Positions 33,806 through 42,445 are shown, counted from the stretch's first letter. The stretch is DNA of 64,000 bases from Frateuria_A sp051900535 (GCF_051900535.1 NZ_JBHZGI010000001.1:310001-374000); one strand, 5' to 3'. Translations and numbers: made by a program. The notes: a model not told the origin generated them from the sequence alone.

Positions 33806-36058
33806 ATGATGCCTGCCACCATTTCGTCCATGCCGGTCCGCCCGAGGCTCCATCACGCGCTGCGCGCCCTGCCACTGGCCACGTTGCTTGCGCTTGGCCT
33901 GGTCGGCACCGCGCATGCCGATTCGGGCGAGCAGACGCGCTGGAAACAAAAAGCCCAGGCCGTGACGATCGCCCGCGACGACTGGGGCATCGCGCATGTG
34001 CACGGCAAGACCGACGCCGACGCCGTGTTCGGCATGGTCTACGCGCAGGCCGAGGACGACTTCAACCGCGTCGAGACCAACTACCTCAACTCCATGGGTC
34101 GGCTGGCCGAGGCCGAAGGCGAGAAGGCGATCTGGTCGGACTTGCGCCAGAAGCTCTTCATCGACCCGGTGGAGCTGAAGAAGCTCTACGCGCAAAGTCC
34201 CGATTGGCTCAAGCAGCTGATGGACGCGTGGGCCGACGGCCTCAACTATTACCTGGCCACCCATCCGGACGCGCACCCGCGGGTGATCGCCCACTTCGAA
34301 CCGTGGATGGCGTTGAGCTTCACCGAGGGCAGCATCGGCGGTGACATCGAGCGGGTTTCGCTCGAGCAACTGCAGGCGTTCTACGGAAAGCCCGACGACC
34401 CGCCGGCGCCGGTGGCCATGGCCCAGGCGCATCCGAGTTGGGTCGAGCCGACCGGTTCCAACGGCATCGCCATCGCACCGAAGCTCACCGCCGACGGCCA
34501 CGCGCTGTTGCTGATCAATCCGCACACCTCGTTCTTCTTCCGCTCCGAATTGCAGATGAGCTCCGACGCGGGGCTGGACGCCTACGGCGCGGTGACCTGG
34601 GGCCAGTTCTTCGTCTACCAGGGCTTCAATCACCACATTGGCTGGATGCATACCTCCACCGGCGCGGACGTCGTGGACGAGTTCGCCGAAACCATCGTGC
34701 GCAAGGACGGGAAGCCTTACTACCGCTACGGCAAGGAGCTCCGCCCCGTCACCGAGCGCGAGATCACCGTGCCCTACCGCGCCGCGGACGGCTCGATGGC
34801 CAAACGCACCTTCACCGCGTACTTCACCCATCACGGCCCGATCGTGCGCGAGGTGGGCGACAAATGGATCGCCATGGCGCTGATGAACCGGCCGATCCCC
34901 GCGCTGGAGCAGAGCTGGTTGCGCACCAGGGCGCACGACTACGCCAGCTACATGAAGGTGGCCGAGCTCAAGGCCAACTCGTCCAACAACACGCTGTTCG
35001 CCGACGACAAGGGCGAGATCGCCTATCTGCACCCGCAGTTCATTCCCAAGCGCGACGATCGTTTCGACTACACCAGGCCCGTCGATGGCTCCAACCCGGC
35101 CACCGACTGGCAAGGCCTCACGCCGCTGGACCAGGCGCCGCATGTGGTCAATCCGCCCAATGGCTGGGTGTTCAATACCAACGACTGGCCCTACTCCGCC
35201 GCCGGCAAGTACAGCCCGAAGAAGGAAGACTTCCCGCGCTACATGGATACCTTCGGCGAGAACCCGCGCGGCCTGCACGCCACCCGCGTGCTGACCGGAA
35301 AGGACAACTTCACGCGAGCCTCGCTGATCACCGCCGCGTTCGACTCCTACCTGCCGGCGTTCGCACGGCAGATCCCGATCCTCGTGGCCGATTACGACGC
35401 ATTGCCCGCAAGCGACCCACTGAAGAAGAAGCTTGCAGGCCCGATCTCCCTGCTCCGCCACTGGGACTACCGCTGGGGCGTCGCCTCGATGCCGACCTCG
35501 CTGGCGGTGTTTTGGGGCGACACGTTGTGGGACGAAGTTAGCAAGGCCGATACCGCCGAGGGGCTGTCCATCTACGACGCCATGGCCGAGAAGGCCGGCT
35601 CGAAAGCGCGCCTTGGCGCACTGGTCGAGGCCGTCGACCGGCTGGAAAAAGACTTTGGCCACTGGGGCGTGTCATGGGGCGAAATCAACCGTTTCCAGCG
35701 CATCAACGGCGACCTCGTGCAGCCGTTCGACGACAGCAAGCCGAGCATCCCGGTGCCCTTCACCTCCTCGCGCTGGGGCTCGCTGGCTTCCTTCGGCGCG
35801 CACCGCTGGCCAGGCACCAAGCGCTACTACGGCACCAGCGGCAACAGCTTCGTGGCAGTAGTGGAGTTCGGCCCCAAGGTCAGCGCGCGCGCGATCACCG
35901 CCGGCGGGGAGAGCGGGCATCCCGAGTCGCCCCACTTCAACGACGAGGCCGAGCGCTACACCACCGGCAACCTGCGCGAGGTCTACTACTGGCCCGAGCA
36001 GCTCAAGGGCCATACCGAACAGGTCTATCACCCAGGCGCCGGCAAGAACGTTCTATGA
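33806..36058 (+). CDS. Penicillin acylase-family N-terminal-nucleophile hydrolase
   Basis: A 750-residue exported acylase precursor. The signal peptide ends GTAHA (residue ~38). An alpha domain (DDWGIAHVHGKTDADAVFGMVYAQ split over 58-81) is followed by a spacer that is cut autocatalytically before Ser218 in PTGSNGIAIAP. That serine is the predicted N-terminal nucleophile of the beta subunit. NPHTSFFF, GFNHHIGW and SSNNTLFADD are further family motifs. Members hydrolyse amide bonds of acyl-homoserine lactones, lipopeptides (aculeacin type) or beta-lactams; I cannot say which. GGGAG stands just before two successive ATGs (33806 and 33809). It is divergent from the amidase gene. Confidence 0.9.
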   Translation: MMPATISSMPVRPRLHHALRALPLATLLALGLVGTAHADSGEQTRWKQKAQAVTIARDDWGIAHVHGKTDADAVFGMVYAQAEDDFNRVETNYLNSMGRLAEAEGEKAIWSDLRQKLFIDPVELKKLYAQSPDWLKQLMDAWADGLNYYLATHPDAHPRVIAHFEPWMALSFTEGSIGGDIERVSLEQLQAFYGKPDDPPAPVAMAQAHPSWVEPTGSNGIAIAPKLTADGHALLLINPHTSFFFRSELQMSSDAGLDAYGAVTWGQFFVYQGFNHHIGWMHTSTGADVVDEFAETIVRKDGKPYYRYGKELRPVTEREITVPYRAADGSMAKRTFTAYFTHHGPIVREVGDKWIAMALMNRPIPALEQSWLRTRAHDYASYMKVAELKANSSNNTLFADDKGEIAYLHPQFIPKRDDRFDYTRPVDGSNPATDWQGLTPLDQAPHVVNPPNGWVFNTNDWPYSAAGKYSPKKEDFPRYMDTFGENPRGLHATRVLTGKDNFTRASLITAAFDSYLPAFARQIPILVADYDALPASDPLKKKLAGPISLLRHWDYRWGVASMPTSLAVFWGDTLWDEVSKADTAEGLSIYDAMAEKAGSKARLGALVEAVDRLEKDFGHWGVSWGEINRFQRINGDLVQPFDDSKPSIPVPFTSSRWGSLASFGAHRWPGTKRYYGTSGNSFVAVVEFGPKVSARAITAGGESGHPESPHFNDEAERYTTGNLREVYYWPEQLKGHTEQVYHPGAGKNVL

Positions 36059-36066
36059 CCGCACGA

Positions 36067-36142
36067 CTGCAGGAGCGCACCCTGTGCGCGACCGCGTGCT
36101 CCACCGCCGGCATGGCGGTCGCGCACAAGGTGTGCTTCTACA
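36067..36142. repeat. Paired REP-like element with GTAG-type ends
   Basis: CTGCAGGAGCGCACCCTGTGCGCGACC is mirrored after ~28 bases by GGTCGCGCACAAGGTGTGCTTCTAC. It is the longest member of the family seen at 5965 and 8922. It lies 8 bp after the acylase stop. Confidence 0.75.
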
Positions 36143-36210
36143 AACCATGGGCCGTTGAGATGTCGATCGCCGCGCTCCATCTAACGTCCGAACAGACTCC
36201 GGAACCGCCC

Positions 36211-36870
36211 ATGACCGCCCCGACCCCGCTCCGCATCGATTTCGTCTCGGACGTCTCCTGTCCGTGGTGCGCCGTCGGCCTCGCGTCACTCGAACAGGCG
36301 CTCGGGCGACTGGACGGCATCGTGGAGGCGGACATCCATCTGCAACCGTTCGAGCTCAACCCGCAATTGCCGGCCGAAGGCGAGGACGCCACGGAACATC
36401 TGATGCGCAAGTACGGCATCGACATGACGCAGGTGGAAGCCAACCGAGCGGTGATCCGCGAGCGGGCGGCGGCGGTGGGTTTCGCGTTCAACATGGGCGT
36501 GGGCAGCCGCGTCCACAACACCTTCGATGCCCATCGCCTGTTGCACTGGGCCGAGTTGCTGGGCCATCACCTGGCGCTCAAGAAGGCGCTGCTGCGCGCC
36601 TACTTCACGGACGGCCAGGACGTCGCATCGCACGAGGTGCTGGTGCGCCTGGCCGGCGAGACGGGACTGGATGGCGACGAGGCCCGCGGCATCCTGGAAA
36701 GCGGCGCCTATGCCGACGACGTGCGCGCGCAGGAGCACTTCTTCCAGCAGCGCGGCATCCGCTCGGTACCGGCGACGATCGTCAACGGCTCGCACCTGAT
36801 CCCAGGCGGGCAGCCACCGGAGGTGTTCGAGCAGGCGTTGCGCGAAATCGCCGCGTCGGCGAACCGCTGA
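36211..36870 (+). CDS. DsbA-family oxidoreductase (FrnE-like)
   Basis: A 219-residue thioredoxin-fold protein with the active-site pair Cys17-Pro-Trp-Cys20 right after the first strand (FVSDVSCPWC), a helical insertion, and the cis-proline loop SVPATIVN. This is the FrnE/2-hydroxychromene isomerase-like branch, with no signal peptide, so it acts in the cytoplasm. Homologues are thiol-disulfide oxidoreductases linked to oxidative stress or polyketide synthesis. The ATG at 36211 is the first plausible start. Confidence 0.9.
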   Translation: MTAPTPLRIDFVSDVSCPWCAVGLASLEQALGRLDGIVEADIHLQPFELNPQLPAEGEDATEHLMRKYGIDMTQVEANRAVIRERAAAVGFAFNMGVGSRVHNTFDAHRLLHWAELLGHHLALKKALLRAYFTDGQDVASHEVLVRLAGETGLDGDEARGILESGAYADDVRAQEHFFQQRGIRSVPATIVNGSHLIPGGQPPEVFEQALREIAASANR

Positions 36871-36919
36871 TCAGGCGCCGGCAGCCAGGTCACCTCGCAC
36901 GCGGTCGCGACCAGGTAAC

Positions 36920-36947
36920 GGCAAGGCAAGGCAAGGCAAGGCAAGGC
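36920..36947. repeat. Pentanucleotide tandem repeat (GCAAG)n
   Basis: Five perfect GCAAG copies and one degenerate (GCGAAG) copy, 50 bp after the FrnE-like gene. Confidence 0.85.
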
Positions 36948-37070
36948 GAAGCATCTAACGCGCTTTCTGTTGCGTACAAGGCTTTATGAAGATCGTCCCC
37001 CCGTCCGGGGGCGCGCCCTTCATCTCCGCCGGCGCACGCTGGCGCCTTGCCGCTCATTGGACATCCTTCC

Positions 37071-37937
37071 ATGCGCCTGCATCCGTCGTCCCTGTTGAGT
37101 CCCCTGGTCGTCCTGTTGCTGGCCGCCTGTAGCGCGGGCGGGGACATCACCCGTCCGATTCCGACCCGATGGGTACCTGCCGCGCAACCGCCGCACCGGC
37201 TGGTGGTGATGCTGCCCGGACGCGGCGACGATCTGCAGTCGCTGGGCAGGCGCGGCATCGCGCAGACGATCCATCGGCAGTGGCCCGACGCCGACGTCAT
37301 CCTGACCGGCCTCACCATGCCCTTCTATCGCGAGGGGCGAGCGGCCGAGCGCCTGCATGAGGAGGTTCTCGTCCCGGCTCGCGTGCGGCACTACGACCAG
37401 GTCTGGCTGGCAGGGATCTCGCTCGGTGGGATGGGCGCCCTGATGTATGACCGGGCGTATCCGGGCGAGATCGACGGCATGCTGCTGATCTCGCCCTACC
37501 TCGGCGACAAACCGCTCTATCGCGAGATCCAGGCCGCGGGCGGTCTCGATCGCTGGCAACCGGGACCGTCGCAGGCATTCACGGCGGAAACCTACCAGCG
37601 CGAACTGTGGCGCTACATCCAGCGCTGGTCTGGCGACCCCGGACGGGCCGGATCGATATGGGTGGCCTACGGCGACAAGGAACGCTTTCGCGACCGCATC
37701 GGCCTGCTGGCCGCGCAGTTGCCGCCGGGCCACGCCTTCGAGCTGCCGGGACACCACAACTGGACCTTGTGGTCGCCGGCGGCGACCACGCTGCTGGAAC
37801 ATGCACGACTGGACTCGGCCCGAGTGAATCCGGCCCGAGTGAATCCGGCTCCAGTGAACCCGGCCCGAGCGGAACCGGCCCGGGCGGAAACGGCCGGATC
37901 GAAACCAACCCAGCCCAAAGCGCACATCGGGAACTAA
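37071..37937 (+). CDS. Lipoprotein alpha/beta hydrolase with repetitive C-terminal tail
   Basis: A 288-residue predicted lipoprotein: signal peptide with lipobox LAAC (residue ~20), then an alpha/beta-hydrolase core (HRLVVMLPGRGDDLQSL, nucleophile elbow GISLGG near 130, PGHHNWTLW near 240 supplying the histidine). From about residue 255 the chain turns into tandem pentapeptides of the RVNPA type (ARVNPARVNPAPVNPARAEP), encoded by a 15-bp DNA repeat at about 37817-37880. The function is unknown. The stop overlaps the convergent GST gene's 3' end by four bases. Confidence 0.8.
   Translation: MRLHPSSLLSPLVVLLLAACSAGGDITRPIPTRWVPAAQPPHRLVVMLPGRGDDLQSLGRRGIAQTIHRQWPDADVILTGLTMPFYREGRAAERLHEEVLVPARVRHYDQVWLAGISLGGMGALMYDRAYPGEIDGMLLISPYLGDKPLYREIQAAGGLDRWQPGPSQAFTAETYQRELWRYIQRWSGDPGRAGSIWVAYGDKERFRDRIGLLAAQLPPGHAFELPGHHNWTLWSPAATTLLEHARLDSARVNPARVNPAPVNPARAEPARAETAGSKPTQPKAHIGN
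37817..37885 (+). repeat. 15-bp in-frame coding repeat (RVNPA units)
   Basis: Repeats of CGAGTGAATCCGGCC and variants, about four to five units, inside the lipoprotein hydrolase gene. Because the unit is a multiple of three, copy-number change would alter tail length without a frameshift. Confidence 0.8.
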
Positions 37938-38638
37938 CCGCGGCTGGGGATCTGCAGGCCGCGTTCCACCGCCGGGCGCGCCAGCCCTCGCTCCAGCCAC
38001 GCAGGCACGTTCGACAATTCGTCGAAATGCACCAGATCGCGCGCCTCGTAGAAACCGACCAGATTGCGCACCCAGCCCAGCGTGGCGATGTCTGCGATGC
38101 TGTAGTCCTCGCCCATCAGCCACGGTCGCTCGTCCAGGCGCGCTTCCAGCACGCCGAGCAGTCGCCGCGATTCGTCCACGTAGCGTTCGAGCGGACGCTT
38201 GTCTTCATACTCGCGCCCGGCGAATTTATGGAAGAAACCGACCTGTCCGAACATGGGCCCGATCGCCGCCATCTGGAAAAAAACCCACTGGATGGTCTCC
38301 CAGCGCAACGCCGGATCGGGCGACAGGAACATGCCCGTCTTCTCTGCAAGATAGAGCAGGATCGCACCGGACTCGAACAGCCCGATCGGTTCGCCGCCGG
38401 GCCCGTCCGGATCGATGATGGCGGGGATCTTGCCGTTCGGGTTGAGTGAGAGGAACTCCGGCGTCTTGTTCTCGTCGCGCATGATGTCGACCAGGTGCGG
38501 CTCGTACGCCAGCCCGGTCTCCTCCAGCATGATCGAAGCCTTCACGCCATTGGGCGTGTTGAGCGAATAGAGCTGGATGCGGTCCGGATGTCGTGCCGGC
38601 CAGCGCGCGGTGATGGGGAAGGCGGAGAGATCAGGCAC
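37934..38638 (-). CDS. Glutathione S-transferase-like disulfide-bond oxidoreductase (YfcG/YghU type)
   Basis: A 234-residue GST-fold protein: N-terminal thioredoxin domain with YSLNTPNGVKASIML (the Thr-Pro-Asn site used by YfcG/YghU instead of Tyr or Ser), NPNGKIPAI (cis-Pro), and ESGAILLYLAEKTG. An all-helical C-domain follows (DYSIADIATLGWVRN). It should bind glutathione or glutathione disulfide in the cytoplasm. I prefer the GTG at 38638 (GGAA 8 bases upstream); no ATG lies in this part, and the frame is open to 38671. Confidence 0.87.
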   Translation of the reverse strand: MPDLSAFPITARWPARHPDRIQLYSLNTPNGVKASIMLEETGLAYEPHLVDIMRDENKTPEFLSLNPNGKIPAIIDPDGPGGEPIGLFESGAILLYLAEKTGMFLSPDPALRWETIQWVFFQMAAIGPMFGQVGFFHKFAGREYEDKRPLERYVDESRRLLGVLEARLDERPWLMGEDYSIADIATLGWVRNLVGFYEARDLVHFDELSNVPAWLERGLARPAVERGLQIPSRG

Positions 38639-38812
38639 GGTGATTGTTCCTGGGGGCCAACCCGGCAACATGGGGATTGCCCGCGCCTAGTGCAACGGCC
38701 TCGCGTAGCAGCAGGAGTGAAGCCTGCGCGCGCGACTGCCTCCCGTCCGCTACTCGCCATGCCGGTCACCATTCGGTGCGGCGCCTACCACCGGTCCGGC
38801 CGCCTACGAAAA

Positions 38813-39763
38813 TCATCCAAACTGCGGTGTCGTCGACGCCGCTTCCTGCCCCGGCATGAAGTAATCGTGCAGGTACTTTTCGCCCTCGTCGCAAAACGCG
38901 GTCACCACCGTCGTGAGTTCCGGGAAACGCTCGCGCACCCGCTTGGCCGCCAGCAGGTGAGCGCCCGAGCTGGGACCGCACAGCAGGCCGTGGTGGCGGG
39001 CCAGGTGGCGCATCGCGGCCACCGCATCCTCGCTGGACACACTGAGGACGTCGTTCACCAGGCCGGCGTTGCGCTGGAAGATGCCGGGGACGAAGCCGTC
39101 GGAGATGCCCTCGATGGTGTGCGCGGCGATTTCGCCGCAAAGGATGGTTCGCGACTCGCTGGGTTCCATCGCGAACAAGCGCACCTGCGGGTTGATCTCG
39201 CGGAAGGCCTGGCCGACGCCGACTAGCGTGCCGCCGGTACCCACGCCCAGCACCAGCGCATCGGGCAGCCGCCCCGACGGCAATTGGGACAGGATCTCCG
39301 GCCCGAGGATCAGCCGGTTCTCCTCCACGTTCCACTCGGACTCGAACTGGCCGGGAAAGAAGAACCCCGGCTGCCGCCCCAGCTCCCGCGCTCGCTGCAG
39401 CGCCTGGTCGACGTGGAAGTTGCCGCAGAACAACACGTCCGCACCATAGGCGCGCGAGATCGCCACGCGCTCGCTGGACAGGCCCTCGGGCATCACCACC
39501 AGCATGCGGTAACCCTTGACCGCGGCGACCATCGACAGGGCGTTGCCGGTATTGCCGCTGGTCGCCTCGACGATGGTGTCGCCAGGCTTGAGCAGGCCTT
39601 CCTGCTCGGCCCGCTCGATCATGTACTTGGCGATACGCGCCTTGATCGAGCCGGACGGATTGAGGAACTCGAGCTTGGCGTAAATGCCTTCGATCTCGAT
39701 CAGGGGCGTGTCGCCCACCGCATCGAGTACGTTGGCCGACACTCCTTCGAACCGCGTCGCCAT
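38813..39763 (-). CDS. PLP-dependent cysteine synthase-like enzyme (CysK/CysM family)
   Basis: A 316-residue fold-type II PLP enzyme. The lysine that binds PLP lies in NPSGSIKARIAKYM (about residue 40), the phosphate or substrate loops are TSGNTGNALS and GTGGTLVGVG, and CGPSSGAHL is the late serine motif. Compared with classical O-acetylserine sulfhydrylases the N-terminal strand is short (GDTPLIEIEGIYAKLE), so another beta-replacement substrate is possible. The gene starts 5 bp after the stop of the AhpD-like gene and belongs to the operon beginning at 40292. Confidence 0.88.
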   Translation of the reverse strand: MATRFEGVSANVLDAVGDTPLIEIEGIYAKLEFLNPSGSIKARIAKYMIERAEQEGLLKPGDTIVEATSGNTGNALSMVAAVKGYRMLVVMPEGLSSERVAISRAYGADVLFCGNFHVDQALQRARELGRQPGFFFPGQFESEWNVEENRLILGPEILSQLPSGRLPDALVLGVGTGGTLVGVGQAFREINPQVRLFAMEPSESRTILCGEIAAHTIEGISDGFVPGIFQRNAGLVNDVLSVSSEDAVAAMRHLARHHGLLCGPSSGAHLLAAKRVRERFPELTTVVTAFCDEGEKYLHDYFMPGQEAASTTPQFG

Positions 39764-39768
39764 GGCAG

Positions 39769-40119
39769 TCAGGCACCCTCGCCCGGATGGGCGTGCTGCT
39801 GCATGGCATCCAGCGCCAGCGCGGAATGCGCGTAGGCGCCGCCGGCGCGCATCTCGGCAGCCACCCAGATGGCCTCCATGACCTGCTGCTCGCTGGCGCC
39901 GTGCCTGAGCGCTTCGGCGGTGTGGCCCTTGATGCAATACGGGCATTGGGTGACATGTGCCACCGCCACCGCGATCAGCTGCTTGGTCTGCGCCGGCAAC
40001 GCGCCCTCGGCGAAGACCGCCGCGCTGAAAGCCTTGAAGGCCTGCAAGGGTTCCGGTGCGAGCTCCCTGCGCTTGCGCGCGAGCGCGGCAGTCGGTTCGG
40101 GGTAGAGCGGCTGGGTCAC
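39769..40119 (-). CDS. Carboxymuconolactone decarboxylase-family protein, AhpD-like
   Basis: A 116-residue helical protein with the AhpD/CMD core (AFAEGALP-type helix and CxxC in HVTQCPYCIKGHTAEA), a peroxidase-type redox site. The start is the GTG at 40119, which overlaps the stop of the preceding small gene (GTGA) and has AGGAGG upstream. The C-terminal MQQHAHPGEGA is typical. A role in peroxide or thiol stress fits the CxxC, but the reductant is unknown. Confidence 0.88.
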   Translation of the reverse strand: MTQPLYPEPTAALARKRRELAPEPLQAFKAFSAAVFAEGALPAQTKQLIAVAVAHVTQCPYCIKGHTAEALRHGASEQQVMEAIWVAAEMRAGGAYAHSALALDAMQQHAHPGEGA

Positions 40120-40292
40120 GGTGTCCTCCTGTCGGTGTCGCCGGCGTCGCCCGGGTCCGCGGCGCCAAGGGTCCAGCTCGGCGGATCGCTGGCCGGGAAG
40201 CTCTGCGCCAGTTCGTCGTCGATCCTGCGCTCGGCGACCTGGCGCAAGCCGCTGGTCTCTGTGGACGGCGTGCGTTTGACGGGCTGATTCAT
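40116..40292 (-). CDS. 58-residue SFPASDPPSW-motif protein
   Basis: A short gene below usual ORF cut-offs. The ATG at 40292 has GAGGAG eight bases upstream, and the frame ends in TGA overlapping the GTG start of the AhpD-like gene. The translation has a basic N-terminus (MNQPVKRTPSTET), then RIDDELAQSFPASDPPSW and an acidic/Pro tail. The SFPASDPPS box recurs in small uncharacterised proteobacterial proteins, often beside stress or CMD genes. No fold or function is known to me; it looks largely disordered. Coupling to the next two genes argues that it is really translated. Confidence 0.8.
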   Translation of the reverse strand: MNQPVKRTPSTETSGLRQVAERRIDDELAQSFPASDPPSWTLGAADPGDAGDTDRRTP

Positions 40293-40495
40293 GGCGGGCT
40301 CCTCGCGGACGTGGCGGATGCGCGCCGGTCACGGACGGCGGCTACATGATGTTGGCCGGCCCGGTGTTACCGCGTTGCAACGGAGCCACGATGCGCGCCG
40401 TGGCGGGACTTCGCATTGATACAGGTCAGCGGACGCCGCGCCGGTTCAGGAACGTCCGGAAAAGTCTTGGGAGGCAGAGCCCGGGAGGATCGCCC

Positions 40496-41212
40496 TCAGG
40501 GCACGCCGACGCGGGATTTGATCCCGGCCACCTTGCCGACGGAGGCATCCGCCCCCTCCTGCATGGAAGCCACCGCACGCGCCTGCCAGCGCAGGCTTTC
40601 CCAGCGGATCCAGCCGGCCGCCAGCGCCATGCCACCGAAGGTGAGCGGTCCGCCCGGCCAGGAATGCGACTTGAACACGTTGATGCCGAAGCTGGCGACG
40701 GCCAGCAGCAGCACAGGCAGCCAGCCGTGCCCCGCCCGCTTGAGGGAGATTGCGCCGGCCACCGCGCCAAACGATAACGATAGACGCCCGATCAGGCCCA
40801 TCAGCGGCGCATCGGTGAAGCCTTTGCCCCCGAGTATGGGGTCGAACCACAACGCATCGATCATGTCGCGCCACGATTCGGGGTGACCGGACGCCACCGC
40901 TCCCTTCACCAGCAGGCCGATCGCCAGTCCGGCCGCCGTGTCGAACGAGGTGAAGGCCACTGCGAAGACGAACATGCCGGCCTTGCACAATCGCGCCGCC
41001 CAATCGGTGCGGTCGCGCACCAGCAGCGCCATCGACAGCGCGGCAAGCGGAAACAGCGGGATCTGCGCGTAGTGGATGAGCATCCACCGTTGCACGTCCA
41101 GCTCGAACAGATCGTGGGGATGCGGGTGAAAAATCTCGATGATCGCCAGCAAAAGCGGTGCGGCAGCGACCGCTGCAATGGCATTCCAAGGCCGCATGGC
41201 GGACGCGCTCAT
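40496..41212 (-). CDS. Uncharacterised polytopic membrane protein
   Basis: A 238-residue protein with about six hydrophobic helices (AAPLLLAIIEIF, IPLFPLAALSMALLV, GMFVFAVAFTSFDTAAGLAIGLL, and others). The loop ESWRDMIDALWFDPILGGKGF is acidic and aromatic. I recognise no family. An AGGGAAAA site precedes the ATG at 41212. The gene stands alone, divergent from fabI. Confidence 0.7.
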   Translation of the reverse strand: MSASAMRPWNAIAAVAAAPLLLAIIEIFHPHPHDLFELDVQRWMLIHYAQIPLFPLAALSMALLVRDRTDWAARLCKAGMFVFAVAFTSFDTAAGLAIGLLVKGAVASGHPESWRDMIDALWFDPILGGKGFTDAPLMGLIGRLSLSFGAVAGAISLKRAGHGWLPVLLLAVASFGINVFKSHSWPGGPLTFGGMALAAGWIRWESLRWQARAVASMQEGADASVGKVAGIKSRVGVP

Positions 41213-41361
41213 GGTTTTCCCTGGAAAGGTGGCGTGCTGGACGGCAGGCGCATGCAACCCACCCTATTCCGGCCCTGGTCTACGCCATGTGGGGAAAGAG
41301 ACAAGAACCGCCGCGGCCGGTTGCGACCGATAACACCATGGACCTATGGGAGCCGGCACGC

Positions 41362-41370
41362 TGCTAAAAT
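41362..41370 (+). promoter_or_regulatory. Candidate extended -10 promoter of fabI
   Basis: TGCTAAAAT is a good extended -10 box 46 bp before the fabI start. No clear -35 is seen. Confidence 0.45.
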
Positions 41371-41416
41371 CACCCGGCTGCGCCGCCTGGCGCGCCATCA
41401 ACTTCTTGGAGGACGC

Positions 41417-42199
41417 ATGGGATTCCTGCACGGCAAGCGTGCCCTGATCGTCGGCATCGCCAGCCAGCGCTCGATCGCCTGGGGCATTGCCAACGCGATG
41501 CATCGTGAGGGCGCACAACTCGCCTTCACCTATCAGAACGAGCGGCTGAAGGACCGCGTCGACGAAGCCGCCAATGCGTTCGGCTCCAACATCGTGCTGC
41601 CCTGCGACGTCGCCCAGGACGGCCAGATCGAACAGATGTTCGGGGAGTTGGGCAAGCACTGGGACGGTTTCGACATCCTGGTGCACTCGGTCGGCTTCGC
41701 GCCGCGCGAGGCGCTGCAGGGCCAGTATCTGGACAACCTCACGCGCGAGAACTTCACCATTGCGCACGACATCTCCAGCTACAGCCTGGCCGCACTGGCC
41801 AAGGCCGCACGCCCGATGATGGCCGGCCGCGGCGGCGCCATCCTCACGTTGACTTACCTCGGCGCCGAACGCGCGCTCAACAACTACAACGTGATGGGTC
41901 TGGCCAAGGCCAGTCTCGAAGCGAACGTGCGCTACCTGGCATTCAACCTGGGCCCGGAAGGCACGCGCGTCAATGCGATCTCGGCCGGCCCGATCAAGAC
42001 CCTGGCCGCCGCGGGCATCTCCAATTTCCGCAAGATGCTCGACCACGTGGACGAGAATGCGCCGCTGCGGCGCAGTGTGACCATCGACGAGGTTGGCAAC
42101 GTCGGCGCGTTCCTGTGCTCCGACCTGGCTTCGGGCGTGACCGGCGAGATCACCTACGTGGACGCCGGCTACAACATCCTGGGTATGACCGGTATCTGA
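41417..42199 (+). CDS. fabI: Enoyl-[acyl-carrier-protein] reductase (NADH)
   Basis: A 260-residue FabI that performs the last reduction of the fatty acid elongation cycle. Motifs: GIASQRSIAWGIA (FabI-type cofactor loop), HSVGFAPREAL, the catalytic Tyr-x6-Lys pair in NYNVMGLAKASLEANVRY (preceded by LGAERAL), and SAGPIKTLAAAGI. It is a target of triclosan and isoniazid-like inhibitors. GGAGG lies 6 bases before the ATG at 41417; a strong terminator follows. Confidence 0.96.
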   Translation: MGFLHGKRALIVGIASQRSIAWGIANAMHREGAQLAFTYQNERLKDRVDEAANAFGSNIVLPCDVAQDGQIEQMFGELGKHWDGFDILVHSVGFAPREALQGQYLDNLTRENFTIAHDISSYSLAALAKAARPMMAGRGGAILTLTYLGAERALNNYNVMGLAKASLEANVRYLAFNLGPEGTRVNAISAGPIKTLAAAGISNFRKMLDHVDENAPLRRSVTIDEVGNVGAFLCSDLASGVTGEITYVDAGYNILGMTGI

Positions 42200-42223
42200 C
42201 ACCGAACCGGATCACAAATGAAC

Positions 42224-42252
42224 AAGGCGGCCTTTCAGGCCGCCTTTTTTTT
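42224..42252 (+). terminator. Rho-independent terminator of fabI
   Basis: AAGGCGGCCT-TTC-AGGCCGCCTT followed by a run of T residues, 24 bp after the stop. Confidence 0.95.
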
Positions 42253-42397
42253 GCCGGAGCACTGGGCATTCCGCTTCGTACCTGCAGGATGGCGCCAGGT
42301 GGAAGCCTGGCAGCACACCAGGCGACAGGAGAACGCGGCCTGCCCTCTATCACGCTGTGGGCATTCCCCCCGTAAAGCGGAAAGGACGAAAAGCAAA

Positions 42398-42420
42398 GAG
42401 GCGGCCCGGAGGCCGCCTCT
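42398..42420 (-). terminator. Hairpin terminator downstream of ppiD
   Basis: AGAGGCGGCC-CGG-AGGCCGCCTCT-type stem. On the minus strand it is followed by TTTGCTTTTCG, a moderately T-rich tail, about 26 bp after the ppiD stop. Confidence 0.75.
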
Positions 42421-42445
42421 CTGGTTTGCAACGGTGGCCGGGCGC

